Numbered from the stretch's first letter, positions 26,222 through 36,684 are shown. The stretch is 64,000 bases of DNA from Acidithiobacillus ferrianus (GCF_010378095.1 NZ_WNJL01000040.1:53013-117012), one strand, 5' to 3'. Notes: generated by a model from the letters alone, not told the origin. Numbers and translations: made by a program.

Positions 26222-26788
26222 TTAAGCCTTCGGCAGGGTTACGCCACGCTGGCCCTGATACTTGCCGCCGCGGTCGGCATAAGACACTTCGCAGACCTCG
26301 TCTGACTCCAAAAACAGCACCTGCGCCACGCCCTCATTCGCATAGATTTTCGCGGGTAAGGGCGTCGTATTCGAGAATTCCAGGGTCACATAGCCTTCCC
26401 ACTCCGGCTCAAAAGGCGTGACGTTGACGATGATGCCGCAACGGGCATAGGTGGATTTACCCAGGCAAATGGTCAGCACATTACGCGGGATGCGGAAGTA
26501 TTCCACCGTGCGCGCCAAGGCGAAGGAATTCGGCGGGATAACGCAGGTATCACCGGTAAAATCGACAAAAGAGTCCTCACTGAAACTCTTCGGATCGACA
26601 ATCACGCTACGGACATTGGTAAAGACCTTGAACTCACCCGCGCAACGAATATCGTAGCCATAGGAAGACAAACCATAAGAGATAATGGGGTTTCCCTCGA
26701 TCTGCCGCACCTGACGCGACGAAAAAGGCTCGATCATCCCGTGTTCTTCCGCCATGTGGCGGATCCAGCGATCGGATTTGATGCTCAT
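26222..26788 (-). CDS. dcd: dCTP deaminase
   Basis: A 188-residue enzyme that converts dCTP to dUTP for thymidylate synthesis. The segments [22 protein letters not shown] and [18 protein letters not shown] match the family, with the catalytic glutamate in the last block (the E preceding the conserved LEFSN stretch region). The length equals that of the homotrimeric bacterial enzyme. It is the last gene of the run from apbC, 29 bases downstream, and converges on the Old Yellow Enzyme gene. Confidence 0.96.
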   Translation of the reverse strand: MSIKSDRWIRHMAEEHGMIEPFSSRQVRQIEGNPIISYGLSSYGYDIRCAGEFKVFTNVRSVIVDPKSFSEDSFVDFTGDTCVIPPNSFALARTVEYFRIPRNVLTICLGKSTYARCGIIVNVTPFEPEWEGYVTLEFSNTTPLPAKIYANEGVAQVLFLESDEVCEVSYADRGGKYQGQRGVTLPKA

Positions 26789-26817
26789 GGCGGAGACTTC
26801 CTGTAAGCGGTTGCGAA

Positions 26818-27894
26818 TCAGCGGTTCTGGACGACGATGTTGGGGAACTTGTGGCTGTGATCGACCGCCTGAAGCGCCAGCCGCCCGGCCACATGACGCG
26901 CGAGCTCCAGATAAATTTTGGCGAGACGGGAATCCGGCTGCGCCACCACTGTCGGCGCGCCATTATCGGCTTCGTTGCGGATGCTGCGATCCAGCGGTAT
27001 CGCGCCCAAAAATTCCACCCCATCCTGTTCGGCCATGGCCGCTCCGCCGCCGTGACCGAAAATGTCGTCCTCATTGCCGCATTTCGGACAGATATAAAAA
27101 CTCATGTTCTCGATGATACCGAGAATGGGAACACCCACTTTCTCGAACATCTTCAAACCCTTGCGGGCATCCAGCAAGGCGATGTCCTGCGGTGTCGTGA
27201 CAATCACCGCCCCGGAGACCGGCACCTTCTGGGCCAGGGTCAACTGGGTATCGCCGGTACCCGGCGGCAAATCCACCACCAGATAATCCAGCGCACCCCA
27301 GCGGGTATCCGAGAGCAACTGCTCCAGCGCCTGCATGACCATGGGTCCGCGCCAGACCATGGGGGTTTCCTCGTCAATGAGGAAACCGATGGACATCGCC
27401 TTGATGCCATGCCCTTCCATGGGCTCCATTTTTTTCCCGTCCTTGCTGGTGGGCTTACCGGAGATGCCCAGCATGCGTGGCTGGCTGGGCCCGTAGATGT
27501 CCGCGTCAAGTATACCTACCGCGGCACCTTCTCTGGCCAGCGCCAGCGCGAGATTCACGGCCGTGGTGGACTTGCCCACCCCACCCTTGCCCGAGGCAAT
27601 GGCAATGACATTTTTAATGCCTTCCATCAGCTTGACACCACGCTGCACCTGATGCGAAAGAATGCGGTGCCCGACGGTGACCTGTGCACTGAGGCCATGA
27701 TCATTCCGGATTTGTCGGGCCACCTCCTCGCTCAAACTGGTGGCCACCCCCAGGCTGGGGTAAGGCAATTCCAGTGTAACGGCAGCGCCATCAACGCCCT
27801 TGAGAACCCCCGCTGCTGCCAAATCTTTGCCCAGATAAGGGTCCTGCACTGCGCGTAGCGACTGCTCGACCTGTTCCCGCATCAATTCCGTCAT
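26818..27894 (-). CDS. apbC: Mrp/ApbC-type iron-sulfur cluster carrier ATPase
   Basis: A 358-residue P-loop ATPase that binds and transfers [4Fe-4S] clusters to apoproteins. An N-terminal MIP18/FeS-assembly domain (about 1-90) is followed by [20 protein letters not shown], a deviant Walker A, then [15 protein letters not shown] and [11 protein letters not shown]. The CPKC pair around residue 275 is the cluster ligand of the dimer. The frame can extend to 27921, but the ATG at 27894 gives [11 protein letters not shown], the normal family N-terminus. It lies next to dcd and downstream of the heat-shock run. Confidence 0.95.
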   Translation of the reverse strand: MTELMREQVEQSLRAVQDPYLGKDLAAAGVLKGVDGAAVTLELPYPSLGVATSLSEEVARQIRNDHGLSAQVTVGHRILSHQVQRGVKLMEGIKNVIAIASGKGGVGKSTTAVNLALALAREGAAVGILDADIYGPSQPRMLGISGKPTSKDGKKMEPMEGHGIKAMSIGFLIDEETPMVWRGPMVMQALEQLLSDTRWGALDYLVVDLPPGTGDTQLTLAQKVPVSGAVIVTTPQDIALLDARKGLKMFEKVGVPILGIIENMSFYICPKCGNEDDIFGHGGGAAMAEQDGVEFLGAIPLDRSIRNEADNGAPTVVAQPDSRLAKIYLELARHVAGRLALQAVDHSHKFPNIVVQNR

Positions 27895-27975
27895 TATCCA
27901 TCCCCATCCGTGCCACGGCACGGCCAGCCATTTCTGCGCAAAAGCCCACCCAATCAGCGGGCAAGAAGCTCTTCC

Positions 27976-28290
27976 TTAGTGCGGCGCTTCAGCGCTGATG
28001 ATCACTTCATGACGCTCTATGCCGCCTCCTTCACCAAAGGCATCTTTGGGCAGCGGGTTGGTGTGCGCCACCTTGAAATCCGCGCTGTTCATCCACGCCT
28101 CGAAGGCCGCCTGATTCGCCCAGTGGGTCAGCACCACATATACCCCGTTATCGCCTACGGGACGCAGGATTTCCATACGCACGAAACCCGGCTGCTTATC
28201 CACCTCGCCCGCCCGTCGCCGGAAGCGCTCCTCAAACTCCGCACGATACTCCGCCTTGACGGGAACCCGGTTCGCTACGACGTATTGCAT
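27976..28290 (-). CDS. ABM-fold monooxygenase with IsdG-type heme-degrading residues
   Basis: A 104-residue antibiotic-biosynthesis-monooxygenase (ABM) domain protein. Asn7, Trp66 and His76 are all present and occupy almost the same positions as the catalytic triad of IsdG/IsdI heme oxygenases (Asn6/7, Trp66/67, His76/77). This supports heme degradation and iron release, although many ABM proteins have other or unknown roles. It is encoded 29 bases after dapB and before apbC, so it may share their transcript. Confidence 0.75.
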   Translation of the reverse strand: MQYVVANRVPVKAEYRAEFEERFRRRAGEVDKQPGFVRMEILRPVGDNGVYVVLTHWANQAAFEAWMNSADFKVAHTNPLPKDAFGEGGGIERHEVIISAEAPH

Positions 28291-28319
28291 GATGATGCTC
28301 CTCGTATATCAGATGGCAT

Positions 28320-29150
28320 TCATTGTAGGGCAGACAAATCCTTCAAACCAAGAACATCCTGCATATCATACAGGCCCGGTGCTCTGTCCCGCAGCCAGTT
28401 GGCGGCACGCAAGGCGCCTTCGGCAAAATTCAGCCGGCTGGCGGCGCGATGGGTCAACTCCAGACGCTCTCCGGCCCCCGCCATCCATACCGTATGCTCA
28501 CCGACCACATCCGCACCGCGCAGCGTCGCAAAGCCGATACTGCCAGCCACCCGGGGACCGGCAATGCCATTGCGATCCAGGCACTGGATGTCCTCCAGGC
28601 ACTGGCCGCGCCCCGCCGCCACCGCCCGTCCCAAAGCCAGCGCGGTACCCGAAGGCGCATCCTGCTTATGCCGATGATGGGCTTCCACAATCTCCACATC
28701 ATAACCCTCGCCGAGGGCTACGGTAATAGCGGGCAAAAAGGCCAGCAACACGTTGACACCAACGCTCATATTCGGTGCCAGCACCAACGGAATATGCCGG
28801 CTGGCGCTTTCCAGTTTCGCGCGCTGGGTCACGGAAAATCCCGTCGTACCCACCACGACCGGTTTCGCTGCGGCCACACAGGCCGCGACATGGGCCAGAG
28901 CCGCCTCTACCGGACCAAATTCGATGACCACATCCAGACCGGGCAGGGCCGCCGCCAAATCGGCGCTGACCGGCAGACCCAAGGCATGAATCCCCGCCAA
29001 ACAGCCGGCATCCTCACCCAGATAGGCGGCCCCGCCGCGCCCCACAGCCGCGGCCAATTTCAGTTCCGGATGGTCGACAATGCCTTGCACCAGGGCACGG
29101 CCCATGCGTCCCGCTACAGCCGTCACACCCACCCGCCACACCCCGTTCAT
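28320..29150 (-). CDS. dapB: 4-hydroxy-tetrahydrodipicolinate reductase
   Basis: A 276-residue NAD(P)H-dependent enzyme of the diaminopimelate/lysine pathway. It shows the nucleotide-binding GVTAVAGRMGRALVQ, the central VVGTTGFS, and the catalytic/substrate loop EAHHRHKQDAPSGTAL. The ATG at 29150 shares one base with the dnaJ stop codon (TGATG), so it is translationally coupled to the chaperone operon. A longer frame inside dnaJ is not needed. Confidence 0.95.
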   Translation of the reverse strand: MNGVWRVGVTAVAGRMGRALVQGIVDHPELKLAAAVGRGGAAYLGEDAGCLAGIHALGLPVSADLAAALPGLDVVIEFGPVEAALAHVAACVAAAKPVVVGTTGFSVTQRAKLESASRHIPLVLAPNMSVGVNVLLAFLPAITVALGEGYDVEIVEAHHRHKQDAPSGTALALGRAVAAGRGQCLEDIQCLDRNGIAGPRVAGSIGFATLRGADVVGEHTVWMAGAGERLELTHRAASRLNFAEGALRAANWLRDRAPGLYDMQDVLGLKDLSALQ

Positions 29151-30271
29151 CAGAGCCCCATCTTGTCGAAGAAGTCTTTGGCCTTGTTCCACCAACTTTC
29201 CTGCTGGGGATGCTGGGTGTTATCGCCACCTTCCCGACCGAACTCCTCCAGCAATTCCTTCTGCCGCGCAGAGAGGTGTACCGGCACCTCCACCTGCACC
29301 CGGCAATGGAGATCTCCATTCAGTTTGCTGCGCACTCCCTTAATCCCTTTCCCACGCAGGCGAAAAACAGTGCCAGACTGAGTGCCGGGGGCAATCTGCA
29401 CCTTGGCACGGCCCGTCAAGGTGGGGACTTCCAGTTCTCCACCCATGGCCATCGTCGTAAAGCTTACCGGGACGGCACAATGCAGGTCATCGCCATCGCG
29501 CTCAAAGAGTGCGTGCGGCTGCACCCGGACCTGAATGTAGAGATCGCCCGAGGGTGCGCCACGCTCCCCCGCCTCGCCCTCGCCACTCAGGCGAATACGG
29601 TCCCCCGTATCCACGCCAGCGGGAATCTTTACCTGCAAATCCCGGTTCTTGCGTACCCGGCCATGGCCATGGCAACTCACACAGGGATCGCGGATGACTT
29701 TGCCACTGCCACTACACTGCGGGCAAGGGCGGGTCACCGAGAAAAAGCCCTGGACCATCCGCACTTGACCCCGCCCACCGCAAGTCTTGCAATCTTCCAC
29801 CGCGCTCCCCGGTTTGGCCCCGGTACCGTGACAGACCTCGCAGGTCGCCGAACTGGGAATCTGAATGGTGACCTCTTTTCCAAGAGCGGCCTCTTCCAGG
29901 CTCAGTTCGAGTTCATAACGCAGATCGGCGCCGCGTCCCGGGTCCTGACCACGAACACCGCCGCCAAAGGCTTGCTCAAAGAGGTCACTGAAGACATCAC
30001 CAAAACCGCCACCGCCAAAGCCGGCACTCTGCCCGCCTCCACCCCCATTGACACCCGCATGCCCATAGTGATCATAGAGTTGCCGTTTCTGCGGGTCGGA
30101 AAGCACTTCATAGGCTTCACTGATTTCTTTGAAGCGATTTTCCGCGTTCGCATCGTCCGGATTACGATCCGGATGATAACGCATGGCCAAACGACGGTAA
30201 GATTTTTTGATCTCACCGTCGTCCGCCGTGCGGGTGACTTCCAGTGTTTCGTAATAATCCCGTTTGGCCAT
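29150..30271 (-). CDS. dnaJ: Chaperone DnaJ (Hsp40)
   Basis: A 373-residue co-chaperone that stimulates DnaK ATPase activity and delivers substrates. The J domain spans 1-70 with the HPD motif (RYHPDRN), followed by a Gly/Phe-rich linker. Four zinc-binding CxxCxGxG repeats follow: CEVCHGTG, CKTCGGRG, CPQCSGSG and CVSCHGHG. The C-terminal substrate-binding domain is complete. It follows dnaK after a 65-base gap containing a strong hairpin, and overlaps dapB by one base. Confidence 0.97.
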   Translation of the reverse strand: MAKRDYYETLEVTRTADDGEIKKSYRRLAMRYHPDRNPDDANAENRFKEISEAYEVLSDPQKRQLYDHYGHAGVNGGGGGQSAGFGGGGFGDVFSDLFEQAFGGGVRGQDPGRGADLRYELELSLEEAALGKEVTIQIPSSATCEVCHGTGAKPGSAVEDCKTCGGRGQVRMVQGFFSVTRPCPQCSGSGKVIRDPCVSCHGHGRVRKNRDLQVKIPAGVDTGDRIRLSGEGEAGERGAPSGDLYIQVRVQPHALFERDGDDLHCAVPVSFTTMAMGGELEVPTLTGRAKVQIAPGTQSGTVFRLRGKGIKGVRSKLNGDLHCRVQVEVPVHLSARQKELLEEFGREGGDNTQHPQQESWWNKAKDFFDKMGL

Positions 30272-30288
30272 CTTCTTTCCTAAAACAG

Positions 30289-30322
30289 GCGAGGGGCAGG
30301 GTCAGCGACCCTGTCCCCTCGC
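30289..30322 (-). terminator. Strong hairpin in the dnaK-dnaJ spacer (attenuator or processing site)
   Basis: On the minus strand GCGAGGGGACAGGGTC pairs with GACCCTGCCCCTCGC, a 15-bp stem with one bulged A and a three-base loop region, then a short T run (CTGTTTTAGG). It could partly terminate transcription after dnaK or protect the dnaK mRNA end, which would lower DnaJ relative to DnaK. Confidence 0.6.
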
Positions 30323-30336
30323 GACCGATGCCTATT

Positions 30337-32241
30337 TTACTTCTTGTCCACTTCCTCGAACTCCGCCTCCACCACGTCGTCCGGCTTGGCTTGGCCCTGC
30401 GCACCCGCGCCAGGTTCCGCTTCCGCCTGGCTGGCGGCAGCACTCTGCAGCAACGCCGACATAGCGGCCATCAGGGTGGCGACAGCCCCCTTGATCGCTT
30501 CCACGTCCTCACCCTTAGCGGCTTCTTCCACCGCAGTGATCGCTTCCGTCACCTTGGTCTTGTCGTGTTCAGGCGCCGCGGCATGTTCCTCCACCGCCTT
30601 GCGCGCGCCATGCACGCTGGCATCCGCCTCGTTGCGCGCCTCGATCAGCGCGCGCGCCTTCTTGTCGTCGGCCGCATGCGCCTCGGCCTCCTGAATCATC
30701 CGCTTGATTTCTTCCTCGGACAGGCCGGAACTCGCGGTGATCTTGATGGACTGTTCCTTGCCGGTTTGGTTGTCCTTGGCCGACACGTGGAGGATACCAT
30801 TGGCATCGATGTCGAAGGTCACTTCGATCTGCGGCACCCCCCGCGGGGCGTTGGCAATATCCGTCAAGTCGAAACGCGCCAGGGATTTGTTGTCCCGGGC
30901 CAGCTCACGCTCGCCCTGCAGCACATGCACCGTCACCGCCGACTGGTTGTCCTCCGCCGTCGAGAAGATCTGCGACTTGCGGGTCGGGATGGTCGTGTTC
31001 TTTTCGATCAGTTTGGTCATCACACCGCCCAAGGTTTCAATACCGAGGGATAGAGGCGTCACATCCATCAACAGCACATCTTTCTTGTCCCCGGACAAGA
31101 CCGCGCCCTGAATGGCCGCACCAATGGCCACCGCCTCGTCGGGGTTCACATCCTTGCGCGGTTCCTGGCCGAAGAAACCCTTGACCTTCTCCTGCACCTT
31201 GGGCATACGGCTCTGACCACCCACCAGGATGACATCGGTGATCTGGCTGGTCGCGAGGTTCGCGTCCTTCATGGCTACCCGGCAAGGCGCCATGCTGCGG
31301 TCGATCAGGTCTTCCACCAGCGACTCCAGCTTGGCACGGCTCACCTTCATGTTGAGGTGTTTCGGCCCACTCTGGTCCGCAGTGATGAAGGGCAAATTGA
31401 CGTCCGTCTGCTGCGCCGAAGACAACTCGATCTTCGCCTTTTCCGCGGCCTCCTTCAGACGCTGCATGGCCAGACGGTCGCCGCGCAGATCAATGCCCGC
31501 TTCTGCCTTGAAGGAATCGGCCAGGTAGTTGATCACCCGGCTGTCAAAGTCGCCGCCGCCGAGGAAGGTGTCGCCGTTGGTGGAGAGCACCTCAAACTGA
31601 TGCTCGCCCTCCATCTCGGCAATTTCGATGATGGAAATGTCGAAGGTGCCGCCACCCAGATCGTACACCGCAATTTTGCTGTCGCCCGGCTTTTTGTCCT
31701 CGCCGAAAGCCAGCGCCGCCGCCGTGGGTTCGTTGATGATCCGCTTGACCTCCAGACCGGCGATGCGTCCGGCATCCTTGGTTGCCTGTCGCTGCGCATC
31801 GTTGAAGTAGGCGGGTACGGTAATGACCGCTTCGCTGACGGTTTCGCCGAGATAATCTTCCGCCGTTTTCTTCATCTTCTGCAAGATGAAAGCGGAAATC
31901 TGCTGCGCGGAGTATTTCTTGTTGCGCACTTCCACCCAGGCATCGCCGTTGTCGGCCTTGATGATCTTGTAAGGCACATGCTTGAGGTCCTTTTGTACCT
32001 CCGCGTCGTCAAACTTGCGGCCGATCAGACGTTTTACCTCGTAAATGGTGTTTTCCGGATTCGTGACCGCCTGACGCTTGGCCGCTTCGCCGACCAGTAC
32101 CTCCCCCTCCTCGGTGATTGCGACGATAGAAGGCGTGGTGCGTTTGCCCTCACTGTTTTCAATCACCTTGACCTTGTCGCCTTCCATCACCGCGACACAG
32201 GAGTTGGTGGTTCCCAAATCAATTCCAATCACTTTAGCCAT
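30337..32241 (-). CDS. dnaK: Chaperone DnaK (Hsp70)
   Basis: A 634-residue Hsp70. The N-terminal ATPase domain starts [21 protein letters not shown] in outline, with [14 protein letters not shown] and [14 protein letters not shown], followed by the [18 protein letters not shown] linker region and the substrate-binding domain. The tail ends in an acidic EFEEVDKK. The ATG at 32241 has AGGAG upstream; a longer frame continues upstream into the grpE region but is not a real extension. Third gene of the CIRCE-controlled hrcA-grpE-dnaK-dnaJ operon. Confidence 0.98.
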   Translation of the reverse strand: MAKVIGIDLGTTNSCVAVMEGDKVKVIENSEGKRTTPSIVAITEEGEVLVGEAAKRQAVTNPENTIYEVKRLIGRKFDDAEVQKDLKHVPYKIIKADNGDAWVEVRNKKYSAQQISAFILQKMKKTAEDYLGETVSEAVITVPAYFNDAQRQATKDAGRIAGLEVKRIINEPTAAALAFGEDKKPGDSKIAVYDLGGGTFDISIIEIAEMEGEHQFEVLSTNGDTFLGGGDFDSRVINYLADSFKAEAGIDLRGDRLAMQRLKEAAEKAKIELSSAQQTDVNLPFITADQSGPKHLNMKVSRAKLESLVEDLIDRSMAPCRVAMKDANLATSQITDVILVGGQSRMPKVQEKVKGFFGQEPRKDVNPDEAVAIGAAIQGAVLSGDKKDVLLMDVTPLSLGIETLGGVMTKLIEKNTTIPTRKSQIFSTAEDNQSAVTVHVLQGERELARDNKSLARFDLTDIANAPRGVPQIEVTFDIDANGILHVSAKDNQTGKEQSIKITASSGLSEEEIKRMIQEAEAHAADDKKARALIEARNEADASVHGARKAVEEHAAAPEHDKTKVTEAITAVEEAAKGEDVEAIKGAVATLMAAMSALLQSAAASQAEAEPGAGAQGQAKPDDVVEAEFEEVDKK

Positions 32242-32287
32242 TCTATCATCTCCTGAATATACAAAATCTGTCTGCCGTTCGTGGTGT

Positions 32288-32812
32288 TTACTCTGCCGCT
32301 TTGGATGCCTTGGATACGGACACCATGGACGGCCGCAACAGCCGGTCATGCATGATATAACCCTTCTGGTGTACCGCCAGAATCCGGTTCGCATCCCCTT
32401 CCGCTTCCACCATGGCAATCGCTTGATGCAAGTGGGGATCAAAACGCCCCTCGCTCATGTCTATGGGGACGATGCCCGCCTTTCCCAAGGCTTGCGCAAA
32501 CAGCGTCAGCGTATTCTCCAATCCCTGTCGGAGTTGCGCGATGCCCTCGGCACCTTCCACGGGGCTGGCCAGCGCCAGTTCGAGGCTGTCCACCACCGGC
32601 AGCAATTCCCGGGCAAAGCGGTCCACCGCGTAATTGCGGGCATCCTCGACCTGTTTCTCATGACGTTTGCGTTGATTCTCCGCATCCGCCAAAGCACGCA
32701 GATAGTCGTTACGGTAGCCTTCCGCCTTTTCTTCCCAGTTCACTACCGCTTCGGGGGCCGATTCCACGGCGTTGGTCGGCGACTCCTGCTTCTCTTCTTC
32801 ATTTTCATTCAT
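32288..32812 (-). CDS. grpE: Nucleotide exchange factor GrpE
   Basis: A 174-residue protein that releases ADP from DnaK and acts as a thermosensor. The N-terminus is Glu-rich and disordered, followed by the long dimerisation helix ([20 protein letters not shown] region) and the C-terminal beta domain with [15 protein letters not shown] and [20 protein letters not shown]. It sits between hrcA and dnaK. A small hairpin lies in the 75-base gap after hrcA. Confidence 0.96.
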   Translation of the reverse strand: MNENEEEKQESPTNAVESAPEAVVNWEEKAEGYRNDYLRALADAENQRKRHEKQVEDARNYAVDRFARELLPVVDSLELALASPVEGAEGIAQLRQGLENTLTLFAQALGKAGIVPIDMSEGRFDPHLHQAIAMVEAEGDANRILAVHQKGYIMHDRLLRPSMVSVSKASKAAE

Positions 32813-32838
32813 CTGTGATCAACCTCGGACAGTTTGCG

Positions 32839-32856
32839 TCCCCAACGATATGGGGA
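32839..32856 (-). other. Small stem-loop in the hrcA-grpE spacer
   Basis: TCCCCA at 32839-32844 pairs with TGGGGA at 32851-32856 around a six-base loop, in the 75-base gap between hrcA and grpE. It has no T run and is best read as an mRNA processing or stability element, if functional. Confidence 0.3.
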
Positions 32857-32887
32857 AGAGGCCGGGGCTTTTCAAGGCCGGCCGGCA

Positions 32888-33913
32888 TCAGGGTTGCGAG
32901 AGGGCACGGCCCAGCAATTGCGCCGTTCCATCCACCAATGGAATGATCTGCTGGTAAGGCATCCGCATCGGCCCGATCACTCCCAGCACCCCCACGACCT
33001 CGCCATCGACACTGTAGGGCGCGGACACGACACTGCAATCCGTGAGCGGCGCATAACCCGATTCCTCGCCGATAAAAATACGCACATCGCTCCCGCGCAT
33101 ACTCTCATCCAACAGGTGCACCAAGTCACGCTTCTGCCGCACCGCCACGAGAAGTTCGCGCAGGCGTTCGCTCCCCGCCAGTTCCGGCTGATCCAGCCAT
33201 TGAAACTCGCCCTCGATAAGCATCCGCTGCTGATCTTCCTCCAGCATCTCCTCACCCAGCTCCATGGCGCTGCGCAGAACACGGTCCATTTCGTGGCGGG
33301 ACTGTTGCAGATCCCGCTGCAGGTTATGGATGACCTCCTGAAGCGGTCGGCCACCATAAGTGGCATTGAAGAAGTTGGCGGCCTGCGCCAGATCCGCCGC
33401 ACCCAGGGGATGCTCCGTGCGAATCAGCCGATTCTCCACATCCCCCTTGTCGGTGACAAAGATGGCCAGCACCTCGCGCTCGCGCAACGCGATAAAGTCC
33501 ACATGCCGCAAAATCCTCGTCGCGCGCCGTGGCACCCGCACAAAACCGGCCATGTGCGTCAGTTCAGAAAGAATACCCGTGGCGGCATGCAGCACCTGCT
33601 CCGCATCCGGAGCGCGAAAACCGATACGGTGCACCAGCAAGCGGTTGGACTCTGCCGACAGCGGCACCACGCGCAACAACGCATCGACAAAAAAACGATA
33701 ACCGACATGGGTGGGGATACGTCCAGCAGAGGTGTGTGGCGAGATCAGGTAGCCCTCGTCCTCCAGATCGGCCATGACATTACGCACAGTGGCCGGGCTG
33801 ATATTGAGACCCGCGTCACGCGCCAGTTGGCGACTGCCGACCGGCACCCCCTTCGCGATGTGCTGTTCCACGAGAGATTTAAGCAGGTGACGGGCGCGCG
33901 CGTCCATGGCCAT
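32888..33913 (-). CDS. hrcA: Heat-inducible transcriptional repressor HrcA
   Basis: A 341-residue repressor that binds CIRCE operators and is kept active by GroEL. The N-terminal winged helix includes VGSRQLARDAGLNISPATVRN and MADLEDEGYLISPHTSAGRIP, the family hallmark. A GAF-like central domain follows. ATG at 33913 is chosen because GAGG lies five bases upstream; the frame also allows 33952 and 33907. The CIRCE at 34020-34046 lies about 107 bases upstream, giving autoregulation of the whole operon. Confidence 0.96.
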   Translation of the reverse strand: MAMDARARHLLKSLVEQHIAKGVPVGSRQLARDAGLNISPATVRNVMADLEDEGYLISPHTSAGRIPTHVGYRFFVDALLRVVPLSAESNRLLVHRIGFRAPDAEQVLHAATGILSELTHMAGFVRVPRRATRILRHVDFIALREREVLAIFVTDKGDVENRLIRTEHPLGAADLAQAANFFNATYGGRPLQEVIHNLQRDLQQSRHEMDRVLRSAMELGEEMLEEDQQRMLIEGEFQWLDQPELAGSERLRELLVAVRQKRDLVHLLDESMRGSDVRIFIGEESGYAPLTDCSVVSAPYSVDGEVVGVLGVIGPMRMPYQQIIPLVDGTAQLLGRALSQP

Positions 33914-34019
33914 CAGCGCCTCGGCCCCAAGACACCCGTTCGCCTGCCCCACACATCGAGCAAAGCGAACCGCTGCAAAGAACGGCTAAACTTCACTGGC
34001 TTCACTGAAGGAATCATCC

Positions 34020-34046
34020 TTGGCACTCTACCATCACGAGTGCCAA
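34020..34046 (-). promoter_or_regulatory. CIRCE operator (HrcA-binding site)
   Basis: TTGGCACTC at 34020-34028 and GAGTGCCAA at 34038-34046 are perfect nine-base inverted arms with a nine-base spacer. The canonical CIRCE has arms TTAGCACTC and GAGTGCTAA, so each arm differs at one matched position. It lies upstream of hrcA and overlaps the expected transcript start. Confidence 0.95.
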
Positions 34047-34047
34047 T

Positions 34048-34075
34048 AATTTAGCAAAAAATGATGGCGGCGCAA
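34048..34075 (-). promoter_or_regulatory. Possible promoter for the hrcA-grpE-dnaK-dnaJ operon
   Basis: On the minus strand TTGCGC (34075-34070), a 16-base spacer and TAAATT (34053-34048) directly precede the CIRCE, so a bound repressor would cover the start point. Both hexamers are weak matches. Confidence 0.35.
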
Positions 34076-34138
34076 AGAATATCCCGAGGAATCCCCGCTG
34101 ACCCGGGACAGGCCGTGGAAGGCGGGCCGGAAGCGGAT

Positions 34139-34294
34139 CTATTTGATCTTGTCTTCCCGGTATATCACATGCTTCCGGGCCTTGGGATCGAACTTCTTCA
34201 TCTCCAGCTTGTCCGGCTTGGTTTTCTTATTCTTGGTGGTGGTGTAGAAATGACCGGTACCGGCTGTGGATACGAGCTTGATCTTGTCACGCAT
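34139..34294 (-). CDS. rpmG: 50S ribosomal protein L33
   Basis: A 51-residue protein, [20 protein letters not shown] through to a YREDKIK end. It lacks the two CxxC pairs, so it is the zinc-free form. The ATG at 34294 follows rpmB after nine bases, which is the usual rpmB-rpmG pair. The stop is TAG at 34141-34139. Confidence 0.95.
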   Translation of the reverse strand: MRDKIKLVSTAGTGHFYTTTKNKKTKPDKLEMKKFDPKARKHVIYREDKIK

Positions 34295-34303
34295 GATAGT
34301 TCC

Positions 34304-34540
34304 TCAGATCCTTTCGCCGGCGGCGCGCAATTCAGCCAGAACGGCGTCAATACCTTTCTTGTCGATGGTACGAATGGCCTTGGTGCTTATCCGCATACGC
34401 ACCCAGCGGTTTTCACTCTCCACCCAGAAACGGTGATACTGCAAATTGGGCAGAAAACGGCGTCGGGTCTTGTTGTGGGCGTGAGAGACATTGTTCCCCG
34501 CCATGGGCTTCTTGCCCGTCACCTTGCATACTCTGGACAT
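34304..34540 (-). CDS. rpmB: 50S ribosomal protein L28
   Basis: A 78-residue protein starting [20 protein letters not shown] with the typical [13 protein letters not shown]. Only one cysteine is present, so it does not bind zinc. It is the first gene of the rpmB-rpmG pair, with AGGGGGA upstream, and is divergent from metG. Confidence 0.96.
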   Translation of the reverse strand: MSRVCKVTGKKPMAGNNVSHAHNKTRRRFLPNLQYHRFWVESENRWVRMRISTKAIRTIDKKGIDAVLAELRAAGERI

Positions 34541-34650
34541 TGGAAAATCCCCCTGAAAAAAGGCACCTTTTATACCATAGATAAACGCCGTCTGCCAGCA
34601 CGCCGCGCGCCATTGCCTGCAAACGTCATCCCCTGTAATTTATCCCCACC

Positions 34651-36684
34651 ATGAAAAGACGCCTACTGATCACCAGCGGTTTGCCCTATGCCAACGGACC
34701 CATCCATCTGGGGCATTTGGTGGAATATACACAGACCGACATCTGGGCCCGTTACCAGCGCCTGCGCGGCCACGACTGCGTCTACGTCTGCGCTGACGAC
34801 GCGCACGGAACCGCCATCATGCTGCGTGCCCAGAGTGAGGGCATCGCCCCCGAAACGCTCATCGACAGGATGCATGGCGAACACCTGCACGATTTCACCG
34901 ACTTCGGTATCCGGTTCGATCTCTATTACAGCACGCACTCTCCGGAAAATGTCGAAATTTCCCAAGGCATATACAACGCCCTGCGGGCTGGTGGTCACAT
35001 CAATGTTCGAGAAATTGCCCAAGCTTACGATCCGGCAGCGGGCATCTTCCTGGCAGACCGCCTCATTCGCGGAATTTGTCCACGCTGTGGCGCGGCCGAT
35101 CAGTACGGAGACAGTTGCGAGGTCTGTGGCGCGACCTATAGCCCTACCGACCTCATCAACCCCGTTTCGGCCGTCTCCGGCGCGACACCCGAGCATCGCC
35201 GCTCTGAACATTACTATTTTCAACTCGGTGACTTCAGCGACTTCCTCCAAAAATGGATCCACAGCGGCACGCTGCAAGAAGAAGTCGCCCGCAAACTGGA
35301 TGAATGGTTCAGCATTGGACTCAGTGACTGGGACATCAGCCGCGACGCCCCCTACTTTGGCATCCCCATCCCCGATGCCCCCGGCAAGTTTTTTTATGTC
35401 TGGCTGGACGCACTTCCAGGTTACATAGCCGCCACTAGACATTGGTGCACAACCCATAACCGGAATTGGGCGGATTACTGGGGTCCGGAATCCACCGCCG
35501 AAGTCTACCACTTCATCGGCAAAGACATCATTTACTTCCACGGCCTGTTCTGGCCCGCCATGCTCAAGGGCTCCGGACACCGCCTGCCAACGCGCATTTT
35601 TGCCCATGGCATGTTGACGGTGAACGGCGCCAAAATGAGCAAATCACGCGGCACGTCCATCACTGCCAGGCAATATCTCCAGCATCTCAATCCCGAGTTC
35701 CTGCGCTATTACATTGCCACCAAGCTCAATAGCCACGTGGAAGATATCGACCTCAACCTCGAAGACTTCCTCCTCAGAGGCAATGGCGATCTGGTCGGCA
35801 AGGTAGTCAACCTGGCCTCCAGGGCGGCGGGTTTCATTCACCGTAACTTTGCAGGACGGCTGGCGGCTTCACTGGGCGGCGATCAGACTTTTTACGATGG
35901 CCTGGTGAAGGTTCGGGAGGATATCGGCACGGCTTATGCCGAACGGGAATACAGCAAGGCCATGCGCGAAATCATGGTGCTGGCCGATCAGATCAACGCC
36001 TATGTCGACCGGAACACACCCTGGACCCTCGCCAAAGACCCCGCCCAACACGAAGCCCTGCATCGCGTCGCCACCGTCACCCTCAACGGCTTTCGGATAT
36101 TGATCACCTTGTTGAGCCCCGTGCTCCCGGAACTGTCCCGCAAATCACTGGAATTCCTGCGGTGCGAACTGGATTGGGCAGCGTTGGCGCAACCGCTCCT
36201 TCAGCATCAGATTCTGCCTTATACCCATCTCTTACAACGCATGGAAAAAACCCAGGTGGACGCCTTGATTCAAGATCCGACAGAGCATGCCGCCGTGCCA
36301 GCCAGCACGGCACGGTCCGCCTCCGCTCAACTACCTGCCGAGGCAGAAGAAAAACACCGTTTCCTCCAGATCGAGGATTTCAGCAAGGTAGACCTGCGCA
36401 TTGCGCGCATTGTCGCCGCGGAGGGGGTGGAAGGAGCGGACAAGTTACTGCACCTTACCCTGGATGTCGGCAACGGCACCCGTTCCGTTTTTGCGGGCAT
36501 CAAGAACACCTACGATCCCGCCAGCCTAGTCGGCCGTCTGACGGTCATGGTCGCCAATCTTGCGCCCAAAAAGATGCGCTTTGGCCTTTCCGAGGGCATG
36601 GTGCTGGCCGCCAGTGGTCCCGAGGGCGGTCCCTTCTTGTTATCGCCCGACAGCGGCGCGCAACCAGGGATGCGGGTGAAATAG
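34651..36684 (+). CDS. metG: Methionyl-tRNA synthetase
   Basis: A 677-residue class I aminoacyl-tRNA synthetase. The HIGH-type motif lies in [15 protein letters not shown] near the N-terminus. The zinc-binding knuckle is [19 protein letters not shown] around residues 145-163. KMSKS is at 328-332. After the anticodon-binding domain there is a C-terminal EMAP-II-like tRNA-binding domain ([17 protein letters not shown] onwards, about 570-677). The ATG is at 34651. It is divergent from rpmB and convergent with the DAHP synthase gene. Confidence 0.98.
   Translation: MKRRLLITSGLPYANGPIHLGHLVEYTQTDIWARYQRLRGHDCVYVCADDAHGTAIMLRAQSEGIAPETLIDRMHGEHLHDFTDFGIRFDLYYSTHSPENVEISQGIYNALRAGGHINVREIAQAYDPAAGIFLADRLIRGICPRCGAADQYGDSCEVCGATYSPTDLINPVSAVSGATPEHRRSEHYYFQLGDFSDFLQKWIHSGTLQEEVARKLDEWFSIGLSDWDISRDAPYFGIPIPDAPGKFFYVWLDALPGYIAATRHWCTTHNRNWADYWGPESTAEVYHFIGKDIIYFHGLFWPAMLKGSGHRLPTRIFAHGMLTVNGAKMSKSRGTSITARQYLQHLNPEFLRYYIATKLNSHVEDIDLNLEDFLLRGNGDLVGKVVNLASRAAGFIHRNFAGRLAASLGGDQTFYDGLVKVREDIGTAYAEREYSKAMREIMVLADQINAYVDRNTPWTLAKDPAQHEALHRVATVTLNGFRILITLLSPVLPELSRKSLEFLRCELDWAALAQPLLQHQILPYTHLLQRMEKTQVDALIQDPTEHAAVPASTARSASAQLPAEAEEKHRFLQIEDFSKVDLRIARIVAAEGVEGADKLLHLTLDVGNGTRSVFAGIKNTYDPASLVGRLTVMVANLAPKKMRFGLSEGMVLAASGPEGGPFLLSPDSGAQPGMRVK

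Noticed and set aside
26851-27858. Antisense open frame over apbC, and similar ones over dnaJ, dnaK and pepF
   Set aside because: The minus-strand genes show complete catalytic motifs. The antisense products do not resemble any family.
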